Positions 33,583 to 42,028 of a stretch of DNA of 64,000 bases are shown here, one piece after another; the first letter of the stretch is position 1; every line of letters begins with the position of its first letter. The notes under the pieces were generated by a model that had not been told where the DNA came from, did not search any database, and saw only the letters and a list, made by a program, of their open reading frames with translations. The stretch comes from Sphingomonadales bacterium (GTDB lineage Bacteria; Pseudomonadota; Alphaproteobacteria; Sphingomonadales; Sphingomonadaceae): the NCBI GenBank assembly GCA_016707885.1, contig JADJGU010000001.1, forward strand, positions 124,001-188,000, written 5' to 3'. The translations under genes and the position numbers were made by a program.

Positions 33583-36065
33583 TCAAGTGCGCGATTGCGC
33601 CTTTTTGGTCTTAAGACTGGCAACCGCAGCCGTCGGATCATCCGGCCAGTTGTGCTTGGGGTATCGGCCGCGCATTTCCTTGGCGACATCAGCCCAGCTG
33701 CCTCTCCAGAATCCGGGCAAATCGCGCGTGGTCTGTATCGGGCGGCCTGCGGGGGAAGTGAGCGACAGCACCAGTGGAGTTCGATTGGGGCCGATGGTGG
33801 GATGCTCCGCAAGCCCGAAAAGCGCCTGCACGCGCAATTCGACAGTCGGTCCGCCCTCCGCGGCATAGTCAATCAAATGGGTTGTGCCTGCAGGCGATGT
33901 GAAATGCGATGGCGCCAGCCGCTCGACAGTCTGCTGATTTTCCCAACCCAGAAGTCCAAGCAACGCGTTGTGCAATGCGCCAGGATCAAGTTCAGACAAT
34001 CGCCGCTTGCTGCCCAGCAAAGGAGAGAGCCACATCTCGAGTGCCTCGCATAGCTCGGCGTTGCTCAAACCCGAAACCCCTGCCCATTGCGCCCGTTCGC
34101 GCAGCCGTATCGAGGCATCGCTCCACGGTAGCAGGCCGAGCCCATGTTCGCGCACGCCCTGCAGCAAGGCAGCGGCGATAGCCTCCGGATCGGCCATGGC
34201 GTCCTGCCCCTTTGACAGAGTTATCGCACCCAGCCGGCGACCGCTTTCCGTTCGCACACTTCCGGTTGCCGGATCAAAGCTTGCGTGCGCGCCGCTGACA
34301 ATGCGGTCGCCATAGAGCACCTCGATCTCCGCAAAATCAATTGCTGCTGCCGATAGTATACGTGCGCCCGATGCCGCTCCTTGGATATCGGCAATCGCTA
34401 GCCATTCTTCTTTGGCCAGTGGGTGTGCGGGATCGAGCCGATATCCCCTGCCCCCAACGCTCAACCAATTTTCGCCGGAGGCGTCACGGCGCTTGGCGAT
34501 GCGGTCCGGGAAAGCGAGGGCGATCGCTGACGCAATCCCCCTCCCGCTTGCGGGAGGGCTAAGGGGAGGGCTTGAAACATGTCGCTGCTGCGACTGGCCC
34601 TCCTCAGCCCCTCCCGCATGCGGGAGGGGAGAAGGTCTAACCACCTCCTCGCCAGCCCCCGCGCCGCCTCTGCCCTCTGGCCGCGCTCGCTGCGCCAGCG
34701 CGCGAGGCGTCGTTCGAGATCGGTATCATTGCCGCCCAGTCCGCGTTCAGACAGCAACACGGCAACCTCGGCCGCGAGCTTGCCGAAACCGAGCTCCGAC
34801 GCCGTGACCAGCATATGCGCGAGCCGCGGTGGCAGCGGCAGGCGCGCAATTGCGTGTCCATGTTCGGTAGGGCGTCCGTCCGCGTCGATTGCCTCCAATT
34901 CGGCCAGTCGCACGCGCGCTTCATCAATCGCTGCTTTTGGCGGAGGATCGAGCCACTGCAATGTCGCTGGATCGCTGACGCCCCACAGCGCGCAATCGAG
35001 CAGCAGGGGCGAAAGATCGGCCTCCAATATCTCTGGCGGATCGAATGGCGGCATCCCTGCCGTCGCGGCCTCTTCCCACAAGCGATAGGCGACGCCTGCA
35101 CCTTGCCTTGCGGCGCGCCCTGCCCTCTGCGTTACTGCGGCCTGGCTCGCCCGCTCGGTGACCAGCCGGGTCGATCCCGCTGCTCGGTCATATCGGGCAC
35201 GGCGCGCAAGACCGCTATCGACGACGATACGGACACCGTCGATCGTCAGGCTGGTTTCGGCAATGGAGGTCGCAAGGATGACCTTTCGATGGGTGCTTTT
35301 GCGAATGGCTGCACGCTGTTTGGCTGGATCGAGGCTGCCATGCAGGCGGTGGATTTCGGCGGCGACACCTTCTATCCGCTCCGCTGTCCGCTCAATTTCG
35401 GCGACACCCGGCAGGAAGGCCAGCACATCGCCCTCAATTTCCTCTGCCAATGCGCGGCGGATGGCTGCTGCCATTTCATCCTCGATACGGGCCTCGGCCT
35501 TTCGCCCGATATGGCGCAATTCGAGCGGCCATGACATGCCCTCACTTTCAATGACCGGCGCTTGCATCAATCTGGCAAAACGCCCGCCGTCGAGCGTGGC
35601 TGACATAGCCATCAACCGTAAATCGGGGCGCAGCCCGCCTTGGGCATCAAGGGCCAAAGCCAAGCCAAAATCGCTGTCGAGGCTGCGTTCATGGACTTCA
35701 TCGAACAGCACAGCTGAGACCCCGGCAAGCTCGGGATCGTCCTGTATGCGGTTGCGGAATATGCCTTCGGTCAGAACCAATATGCGCGTTTTGGTCGACA
35801 GCTTGCTGTCCATTCGGGTCGCATAACCCACCACACCACCGACCGGTTCGCCCATCAGTTCGGCGATCCTCTCCGCAGCGGCGCGCGCGGCTAATCTGCG
35901 TGGGGAAAGCAGCAATATCTGGCCTGAGCACCAAGGCTCGCCCAACAAGGCAGAGGCAACCATCGTTGTCTTGCCTGCTCCGGGTGGTGCGATCAGAACA
36001 GCGTTGGATCCCGCGATAAGCGCGGCCTTCAATTCGGGCAGTACAACTTCGACAGGAAGGGTCAC
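33583..36065 (-). pseudogene. hrpB: ATP-dependent helicase HrpB, interrupted by one indel beside an inserted repeat
   Basis: This is a DEAH-box helicase in two overlapping frames. The N-terminal frame has Walker A APPGAGKTTMVA (about 26-37), the DEVH box LFDEVHERSLDSDFG, SAT (MAMSATLDG), ATSIAETSLTIDGV and TQRAGRAARQGAG. The other frame continues at IASAIALAFPDRIAKRR with the HrpB-type C-terminal domain (FTSPAGTTHLIDYAAEGGPT; LPGFWRGSWADVAKEMRG). One missing base at the five-G run (34537-34541, plus-strand C) would restore 827 residues, normal for HrpB plus about 31 extra residues from the palindromic repeat at 34537-34629. So the gene may be intact with an in-frame insertion, or truly broken. 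Confidence 0.82.
34537..34629. repeat. Palindromic repeat (BIME/REP-like) inside hrpB
   Basis: Two palindromic units face each other. One is CCCTCCCGC (34539-34547) with GCGGGAGGG (34550-34558), followed by CTAAGGGGAGGGC. The other is a perfect 22-bp palindrome (34608-34629; arms CCCCTCCCGCA and TGCGGGAGGGG), preceded by GCCCTCCTCAG. Between them GTCGC-N4-GCGAC forms a small stem. This is the head-to-head design of REP/BIME elements. The element is 93 bp as read, a multiple of three, and sits in a linker between two HrpB domains. It encodes about 31 residues rich in Arg, Leu and Ser. Confidence 0.75.
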
Positions 36066-36071
36066 GCCGCC

Positions 36072-37085
36072 TTAATAGGCGCGGGCAATGGCAAACTCCA
36101 CCGCCTCGACAAGCGCATCCTTGGCTGCGCTGGCTGGGAACGGGCCAAGGGCGTCGATGGCGCGCTGCCCATAATGGCGGGCACGCTCCAGCGTATCGTC
36201 GATGGCGCTATATTTGCGCAGCAGACCAGTCGCATAAGCCAGATCATCGGCGCTTACACGGTGACCGAGCATCGCATTGTGCCAGAAGCTCTTTTCCTCT
36301 GCATCGCCACGACTGTGTGCGAGGATTACGGGCAATGTCACCTTGCCATCGCGGAAATCGTCACCCGCATCCTTGCCCATCGTTGCGCCGTCGGAGACAT
36401 AGTCGATAGCATCGTCGACCAGCTGGAAAGCGATCCCCAGATTGCGGCCATAGGCATCGAGCGCCAACTCGTCCGCCTCGGAGCGTTCGGCAACCACGGC
36501 CGCAATGCGGCAGGCGGCAGCGAACAGCGCGGCCGTCTTCGAACCAATAATATCGAGATATTTTTCCTGGCTGGTGGAAATCTGCCGCTGTGCGGTCAAC
36601 TGGTTCACCTCTCCCTCGGCAATCACCGCCGACGCGTTGGACAGGATTTTGAGGACCTTTAGCGAGCCATCCTCGACCATCAGTTCGAAAGAGCGGCTGA
36701 ACAGGAAATCGCCGACCAGCACCGCGGCCGGATTGCCGAAAATCAGATTCGCGGCCGTCTTGCCGCGCCGCATATCACTGCCATCGACAACATCATCGTG
36801 GAGCAAGGTCGCGGTGTGGATGAACTCCACGGCCGCCGCCAGCTTGTGGTGCCGGTCCCCCGGATAGTCGAGCAAGCGTGCGCAGGCGAGCGTCAACATC
36901 GGCCGCATCCGTTTTCCACCGCCCGCAATCAGATGCCCGGCGAGTTCCGGAATCAGCGGGATTTCCGACTGCATCCGGTCCAGAATCACAGCATTCACCC
37001 GGTTCATTTCGGGGGCGACAAGATTCAGCATCGGCTGGAGCGAAGGCGTGCGCGCGGCGCCAAGTTGGTGGATGGTCGCAGTCAT
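36072..37085 (-). CDS. Polyprenyl (octaprenyl-type) diphosphate synthase
   Basis: The protein has 337 residues from ATG 37085, with GGAGGA directly upstream; a longer frame reads through the chorismate mutase gene in antisense and is rejected. It is a trans-prenyltransferase that lengthens FPP/GGPP with IPP to make the ubiquinone side chain. First Asp-rich motif LLHDDVVDGSDMRRG (about 92-106), GGGKRMRP (56-63) and second Asp-rich motif FQLVDDAIDY (about 222-231) are intact. It is divergent from the chorismate mutase gene and lies just upstream of hrpB in the same direction. A chain length of 8-10 units is inferred from the sphingomonad context. Confidence 0.92.
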   Translation of the reverse strand: MTATIHQLGAARTPSLQPMLNLVAPEMNRVNAVILDRMQSEIPLIPELAGHLIAGGGKRMRPMLTLACARLLDYPGDRHHKLAAAVEFIHTATLLHDDVVDGSDMRRGKTAANLIFGNPAAVLVGDFLFSRSFELMVEDGSLKVLKILSNASAVIAEGEVNQLTAQRQISTSQEKYLDIIGSKTAALFAAACRIAAVVAERSEADELALDAYGRNLGIAFQLVDDAIDYVSDGATMGKDAGDDFRDGKVTLPVILAHSRGDAEEKSFWHNAMLGHRVSADDLAYATGLLRKYSAIDDTLERARHYGQRAIDALGPFPASAAKDALVEAVEFAIARAY

Positions 37086-37181
37086 ATCCTCCAAAGCCTT
37101 GGCAAGCGGCGGGGCTGCACGCAAGTGCAAAAGCTGCAATGTTGCTTGCCTGTCGCGGCTTGGCACGGCATGGAAAGCGCG

Positions 37182-37472
37182 ATGGCACAGGACGACAAGC
37201 TCACCCGGTATCGTGAAAGCATCGACAACATCGATGCCGCGCTCGTGTTCATGCTCGCCGAGCGCTTTAAGATTACGCAGGCCGTGGGCGAGTATAAGGC
37301 AACCACCAACCTGCCGCCGGCCGACCCCGGTCGTGAAGAGCGCCAGATAGAGCGGCTGCGCCAATTGGCCAAGGACGCAAATCTCGATCCTGATTTCACC
37401 GAGAAATTCCTGCGCTTTATCATCGATGAAGTGATCCGCCACCATGAGCGGATCCGCGGCAACGGACAATAA
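37182..37472 (+). CDS. Chorismate mutase (AroQ class)
   Basis: The protein has 96 residues from ATG 37182, preceded by GGAAAG; an ATG at 37170 would add four residues. It turns chorismate into prephenate on the way to Phe and Tyr. The all-helical AroQ fold is seen as LTRYRESIDNIDAALVFMLA with the conserved Arg and Asp, ERFKITQAVGEYKATTNLPP with the Lys, and PGREERQIERLRQLA, LRFIIDEVIRHHERI. The length matches free-standing AroQ monofunctional enzymes. It diverges from the prenyl synthase gene and precedes the monooxygenase gene. Confidence 0.92.
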   Translation: MAQDDKLTRYRESIDNIDAALVFMLAERFKITQAVGEYKATTNLPPADPGREERQIERLRQLAKDANLDPDFTEKFLRFIIDEVIRHHERIRGNGQ

Positions 37473-37516
37473 TTCGGATTCACGCGTTGGTAATTGGCCT
37501 ATGCTAGTCCGACGGC

Positions 37517-37857
37517 ATGATTATCGTTCAAGGCTTTATCAAAGTTCAGGCCGCAGATTTCGCGAAGTACCGGCGTCGGCTGGCATTGCATGCTGCCCGC
37601 GTTCAGGCGCTCGACGGTTGCTTGCAATATAGTCTGGCCGAAGATTCTGGGGTCGATGGTCTGATCTGGTATCGGAACGGTGGCGCGACAAGGCCTCGCA
37701 GGCCGCGCATTTAGCCGGTGATCATATGGGAGAATTCAACCAGTTCATGAAGCATATGCCCATGAGCGCGGGCCATATCGCAAGCTATCAGGTTGAGGGG
37801 AATGGTGAATGGCTGCTGCGGGTTGGCATTAGCGACATTTCCCAATTGGCGGCATGA
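37517..37857 (+). pseudogene. Antibiotic biosynthesis monooxygenase (ABM) family protein, interrupted by one indel
   Basis: The frame starting MIIVQGFIKVQAADFAKYRR is lost after GLIW at 37667-37670. A base seems missing in TGG: reading TGGG gives GLIWVSERWRDKASQAAHLA and continues to EFNQFMKHMP and a stop at 37855-37857, 113 residues in all. ABM-fold proteins are small ferredoxin-like dimers that act as quinone or heme monooxygenases. The repaired sequence has the typical layout with a dimer strand, WRDKASQAAHLAGDHMGEFN and a terminal strand. It is a pseudogene if the missing base is real. Confidence 0.75.
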
Positions 37858-37859
37858 AC

Positions 37860-39244
37860 CTAGGCTTTCGGCAGTTTTAGCCGAACGAGCAATCCACCCA
37901 TATCCTCGCTCTCGTCCAGTTCGATGGTGCCGTTGTAGATTTCCGCCACATCGCGAACGATGGCCATGCCTAGGCCAGTTCCCGGCTTGCCACTATCCAG
38001 TCGTACGCCGCGATCAAAAATGCGGGCGCGATCTTTTCGGGAATACCGCGACCATCATCCTCAATGACAACCGCGACCATATCGCCCGCATCCTCGACGG
38101 TGACAAACACGCTGCCACCACCATATTTGGCGGCGTTTTCGACCAGATTGCCGATCATTTCGTCCAGATCCTGCCGTTCAACCCGCACCGCCAGATCCTG
38201 CCGCCCGGCCATGTCGAGCCTGACGTGGCGATAGAGACGGCCAACCGCCCGCTCGACCGATTCAAGGCTTTGCCACACTTCGGCGCGGCTATGGCTATGG
38301 CCACGCCGTCCAACCGCGCGCGCGCGGGCGAGGTGGTGATCGACCTGACGGCGCATCGTCGTCGCTTCGCGGATCACCGTTTCGGCAAGGTCGGGTGCCT
38401 GTGCTGTCGCGCTGTTCATGATAACCGTCAGCGGCGTCTTCAGCGCATGGGCGAGATTGCCTGCATGGCGGCGCGCTTCTTCAGCTTGCTTCTCATTATG
38501 ATCCAACAACGCATTGAGTTCATTGACCATTGGCATTACCTCATCGGGCAATGCCTCTTGAATGCGATGTTGCTTGCCACTGCGCATCGCAGCAATTTCA
38601 CGGCGCACATCGCGTAACGGCCACAGCCCGTAAAACGTCTGCAGCGCAGCCATGATGATCAAGCCAAAGGCGAGCACCGCGAAAGCCGTCGCCAGCACGG
38701 TGCGCAGTTCGGTAATCTGGGCGTCCAGGCTTTCGCGGCTTTGCGCCACTAGGAATATCCAACGTGTTTCACTGTCGGGCAGGACAATGGCCCGCTCGAC
38801 AATGCGCAACGGCTCACCAGCAAACTCGGAACTGCTTCGGAAATGCGGCACGGAATCAGCATGGCTGAAATCGACACGCAAGGTGCGGTCCCACAAAGAA
38901 CGGGACGGAAATGGCATTTTACCTTTGCCGCTTATTTGCCAGTACAATCCGCTGTTCGGTTCAAGAAATCGTTGGTCCCCCAGCGGCCGGTTTAGCCGGA
39001 CTTCGCCATCTGGTCCAATTTCGGCTGAGGCGATCATTGCCGTCAGCACATATTCCATCTGGTCATCAAAATTGTCCGAAACGGCGTTGACCAATACCCG
39101 GTCCAGCGCCAAGCCGCCTGCGATCAGCAGCAGGGTGATCCAGCCTGCTGCGATAATGATCATGCGCCGGCTTAAATAGCCGGTACCGGTTGTCCGTTCG
39201 GCCTTGTCCGGAGGCGAAACTATAACGGGTTCGCCCTCTGCCAT
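37860..39244 (-). pseudogene. Sensor histidine kinase, interrupted by one indel near the C-terminus
   Basis: This PhoQ-like two-component kinase has an N-terminal helix (MIIIAAGWITLLLIAGGLAL), a periplasmic sensor region (about 50-175), a second helix (LATAFAVLAFGLIIMAALQT), a HAMP-like segment, and the phospho-acceptor His266 in LAHALKTPLTVIM. The N-box is NLVENAAKYG and the D-box DDGRGIPEK. At the AAAA run (plus-strand TTTT, 38034-38037) a base seems missing; adding A restores the G2 box RLDSGKPGTGLGMAIVRDVA and the natural end at 37860, about 461 residues. As read, the catalytic ATP lid is lost. It is paired with the response regulator 4 bp upstream. Confidence 0.85.
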
Positions 39245-39248
39245 CGGT

Positions 39249-39914
39249 TCAGCCGCGCGATTCTTCCAGGCTGTAGCCTAGGCCACGGATCGTTGATATA
39301 ACGTCCTGACCCAGTTTCTTGCGAATGCGCGTCACGAACACTTCGATCGTATTCGAATCGCGGTCGAAATCCTGATCATAAATATGTTCGATCAATTCGG
39401 TACGGCTTACGACCTTGCCCTTGTGGTGCATCAGGTACGACAACAGCTTATATTCCTGCGCCGTCAGCTTCACCGGTTCGCCATTTAATGTAACCCGACC
39501 CGAGCGGGTATCGAGGCGGACGTCACCTGCCATCAGCTCGGAAGAAGCATTGCCTGAGGCACGGCGGATCAAGGCACGAAGGCGTGCAATCAATTCCTCG
39601 GTCTGGAAAGGCTTGGCAAGGTAGTCGTCTGCACCGGCATCAAGTCCGGCAACCTTGTCCGACCAGCTGTCGCGCGCGGTCAACACCAGCACGGGGAATT
39701 TGCGTCCCTCACGCCTCCAACGATCGAGCACGGTGAGACCGTCGACCTCGGGCAAGCCGAGATCCAAGATCACCGCATCGTAATTTTCTGTTGAACCCAT
39801 AAAATGGCCATCTTCGCCATCGGTCGACAGGTCCACAGCATAGCCAGCACCTTCCAGTGTCGATTTGAGCTGCTGCCCGAGTGTCGGTTCGTCTTCCACG
39901 ATCAGGATGCGCAT
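39249..39914 (-). CDS. OmpR-family response regulator
   Basis: This 221-residue two-component regulator has a receiver domain with acidic pair VEDE (7-9), phospho-Asp51 (AVILDLGLP), Thr in VLVLTARD and Lys in YLAKPF. A winged-helix DNA-binding domain (about 125-218) has LTAQEYKLLSYLMHHKGKVV and the recognition helix region SNTIEVFVTRIRKKLG. It resembles PhoP/QseB-type regulators. The kinase gene starts 4 bp after it in the same direction, and a PepSY-type gene lies just upstream, so the set is probably one stress- or metal-responsive operon. Confidence 0.93.
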   Translation of the reverse strand: MRILIVEDEPTLGQQLKSTLEGAGYAVDLSTDGEDGHFMGSTENYDAVILDLGLPEVDGLTVLDRWRREGRKFPVLVLTARDSWSDKVAGLDAGADDYLAKPFQTEELIARLRALIRRASGNASSELMAGDVRLDTRSGRVTLNGEPVKLTAQEYKLLSYLMHHKGKVVSRTELIEHIYDQDFDRDSNTIEVFVTRIRKKLGQDVISTIRGLGYSLEESRG

Positions 39915-39995
39915 GTCGCTTCCTTGCTCCCTATGGCTATTATTGATTTACCGGAGATAACAGATTGAACGGCAGGCGCAAACCAAAGGCTGCGC

Positions 39996-40295
39996 CTAGC
40001 GCTGGCGCAATACGCTACCCGAACGCGCATCAACATCAACGAAGATGACGCGACCCGAATCGATGAATTTCAGGCGATATACCTGCGCGCTGCCATCATA
40101 TTCGGGGCCCAGATATTCCATCCCGCGCATCCGAGGAACCACGCGACCCTCGATTTCGCGCAACGAAAGAACCTTGCCCGAATTCATCTGCTCACGCGCC
40201 TTGACCTGATCATCGCCTTTGCGGGCATGGGCGGGTGCGGTGATGCTGGTGCTTGACAGCGCGGCGGAAAGCAGGAGCAGGACGGCTTTTTTCAT
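39996..40295 (-). CDS. Small exported PepSY-type protein
   Basis: The protein has 99 residues from ATG 40295; ATG 40304 is possible. It has a signal peptide (VLLLLSAALSSTSITAPAHA) and a mature part with LSLREIEGRVVPRMRGMEYL, then VYRLKFIDSGRVIFVDVDAR and GSVLRQR. This is the pattern of one PepSY-like repeat, a periplasmic domain that often inhibits proteases or senses signals. It precedes the response regulator and kinase in the same direction, a common arrangement in which the small protein may modulate or report to the kinase. Confidence 0.85.
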   Translation of the reverse strand: MKKAVLLLLSAALSSTSITAPAHARKGDDQVKAREQMNSGKVLSLREIEGRVVPRMRGMEYLGPEYDGSAQVYRLKFIDSGRVIFVDVDARSGSVLRQR

Positions 40296-40382
40296 ATCAC
40301 CCATTTGCAATGACAGCATTGAACCAAGTCTGAACGACGCGTCAAGCTTTTGGAAAGGATAAAGCCGCCCTTGCATCTCTGC

Positions 40383-41093
40383 TTACTTCACCATTTCAAA
40401 GGTGAAATTCATCGTCGAACCGATGCGGACCTGTCCCGGGGCAATCGGCGTATCCTTGGCCGAGGATTGTTCGCGCACTGCCATTACGGGCATGGGGTAA
40501 CCGCCAAAGTCGCCCGACTGTTCCTCGACACGAAGCACGCGCGCTCCAGCATAGCCAGCCTTGCGGGCAATTGCGTTGGCGCGTTTCATGGCACTGTCCC
40601 AAGCTTTGTCGCGCGCGGTTTCCTTAAGCTTGCTGTCGTCGTCGACCGAAAAGGCGGGGCCATTGAAATTGGTCGCTCCGTCGCTGGCGAGAGCATCAAG
40701 AAATTGCAGTAATTTCTTCAGGTCGCGCAGCTTGGCCGTTACCGTGTTGTTGGCTTCAAACCCGCGAAACGACTGTTTGCCTTCGTTGTAATCAAACTGT
40801 TGGTTGAGCGATATCTGGGTCGTCTGGATATCCTTGTCCGCGATGCCGAGTTTTTTCAAACGCGCGATAACGGAAACCATCTGGGCATTATTCTGCCGCA
40901 CGGCCTCATTCGCGGTCGGGGCGAGCGTCTGCACGCCGGTCGAGAAACTGGCGACATCCGGGGTAGCATCGACATATTCAGTCACCGAAAGGTCGATGAC
41001 GGGATTGGTTGAGGTAATGTGAACTTCGGTTGCCATAGCTTGCCCCGTGATGCTGCCGGTTGCCAAAAGTGCGGCGATAATCAGCTTGCGCAT
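40383..41093 (-). CDS. SIMPL (DUF541) domain-containing exported protein
   Basis: The protein has 236 residues with a signal peptide (IIAALLATGSITGQAMA). The SIMPL domain is clear: VTEYVDATPDVASFSTGVQT, NNAQMVSVIARLKKLGIADK, DIQTTQISLNQQFDY, and a C-terminal RIGSTMNFTFEM. The family occurs in outer-membrane or periplasmic proteins of unclear role, with some links to stress resistance and oligomeric ring assembly. The conserved Ala-rich helix in ARDKAWDSAMKRANAIARKA is present. It sits between the PepSY gene and the aminotransferase gene, all on the same strand. Confidence 0.9.
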   Translation of the reverse strand: MRKLIIAALLATGSITGQAMATEVHITSTNPVIDLSVTEYVDATPDVASFSTGVQTLAPTANEAVRQNNAQMVSVIARLKKLGIADKDIQTTQISLNQQFDYNEGKQSFRGFEANNTVTAKLRDLKKLLQFLDALASDGATNFNGPAFSVDDDSKLKETARDKAWDSAMKRANAIARKAGYAGARVLRVEEQSGDFGGYPMPVMAVREQSSAKDTPIAPGQVRIGSTMNFTFEMVK

Positions 41094-41111
41094 AAAAACT
41101 CCTTCTTGCGA

Positions 41112-41996
41112 TCAAATCGCGGAATTGCGCGCAAACTCGATATAGGTTTCGCGCAATTTCCGCGTGATCGGGCCGCATTTGCCATCCCCAAGCTGAACGC
41201 CGTCTATACGGGTTACCGGAAGCACAAAGGCAGAGGCGGCGGTGACCATCGCCTCGGCAGCGTCTTTGGCCTCCTCTGCCGTGAAGGAACGGGTTTCAAC
41301 CTCAACCACGCCCTGACGCGCCAGTTCGAGAACCGCCGACTGGGTGATGCCATGCAGGATATTGTTGTCGAGCGGGTGGGTGATGAGTTTGCCCTGCTTC
41401 GTAACAATATGTGCATTTTGCGAAGTGCCCTCGGTTATGAAACCGTCGCGTACCAGCCAGGCATCGTCCGCTCCGCGCGCTTTCGCCTCTGCCTTCATCA
41501 GTGAGGCGTAGAGCAATTGCGTAGTCTTCACATGCGCCATCTGCCAGCGGCGGTCGGGCAGCGTGACCACCGAAACCCCACTTTCCACCTGTGGCCTGTT
41601 CACCAGCGAGGCGCTCTGGGTAAAGCCGACGATGGTCGGCGGCAAGTCGGCGGACGGGAATAGGAAATCACGATCGCCGGGATTGCCGCGAGTCGCCTCG
41701 AAATAGATCATCCCTTCGTTCAAGGCGTTGCGCGCGACAAGTTCCCGGCACATGGTGAGCAGCTCTTCGCGCCCCGGCGGCCAAGGCATGCGCAGTTCGG
41801 CCATCGACCTGTGCAGGCGCGCGACATGGCCTTCGAAATCGATCAGCTTGCCGTCGATCACCGAAACAACCTCATAGACTGCATCCGCAAAGAGGAAGCC
41901 GCGATCGAAAACCGACACCTTGGCTTCGGTTTCGGGGATATAGTGGCCGTTGAGATAGACTGTGCGCATAGGAGAGCTTTGCGCGAGAGCTTGCAT
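41112..41996 (-). CDS. D-amino-acid aminotransferase (PLP fold type IV)
   Basis: The protein has 294 residues from ATG 41996, chosen because GGAAGG lies about 10 bases upstream; ATG 41969 (MRTVYLNGHY) is the family-like start and is also possible. The fold IV transaminase motifs are present: FDRGFLFADAVYEVVSVIDG, the PLP lysine in MAHVKTTQLL (Lys157 from the longer start), and EGTSQNAHIV with ITQSAVLELARQGVVEVETR. It probably makes D-Ala or D-Glu for peptidoglycan. A branched-chain or ADC-lyase role cannot be excluded. It diverges from the ABC-F gene with 32 bp between starts. Confidence 0.88.
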   Translation of the reverse strand: MQALAQSSPMRTVYLNGHYIPETEAKVSVFDRGFLFADAVYEVVSVIDGKLIDFEGHVARLHRSMAELRMPWPPGREELLTMCRELVARNALNEGMIYFEATRGNPGDRDFLFPSADLPPTIVGFTQSASLVNRPQVESGVSVVTLPDRRWQMAHVKTTQLLYASLMKAEAKARGADDAWLVRDGFITEGTSQNAHIVTKQGKLITHPLDNNILHGITQSAVLELARQGVVEVETRSFTAEEAKDAAEAMVTAASAFVLPVTRIDGVQLGDGKCGPITRKLRETYIEFARNSAI

Positions 41997-42028
41997 CGCG
42001 TCAACCTTCCCCCTATCCGCCGCGCACC

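Noticed and set aside
33583..36065. Two separate helicase genes
   Set aside because: The two frames together make one HrpB of normal length after one base change; neither half is a known stand-alone protein.
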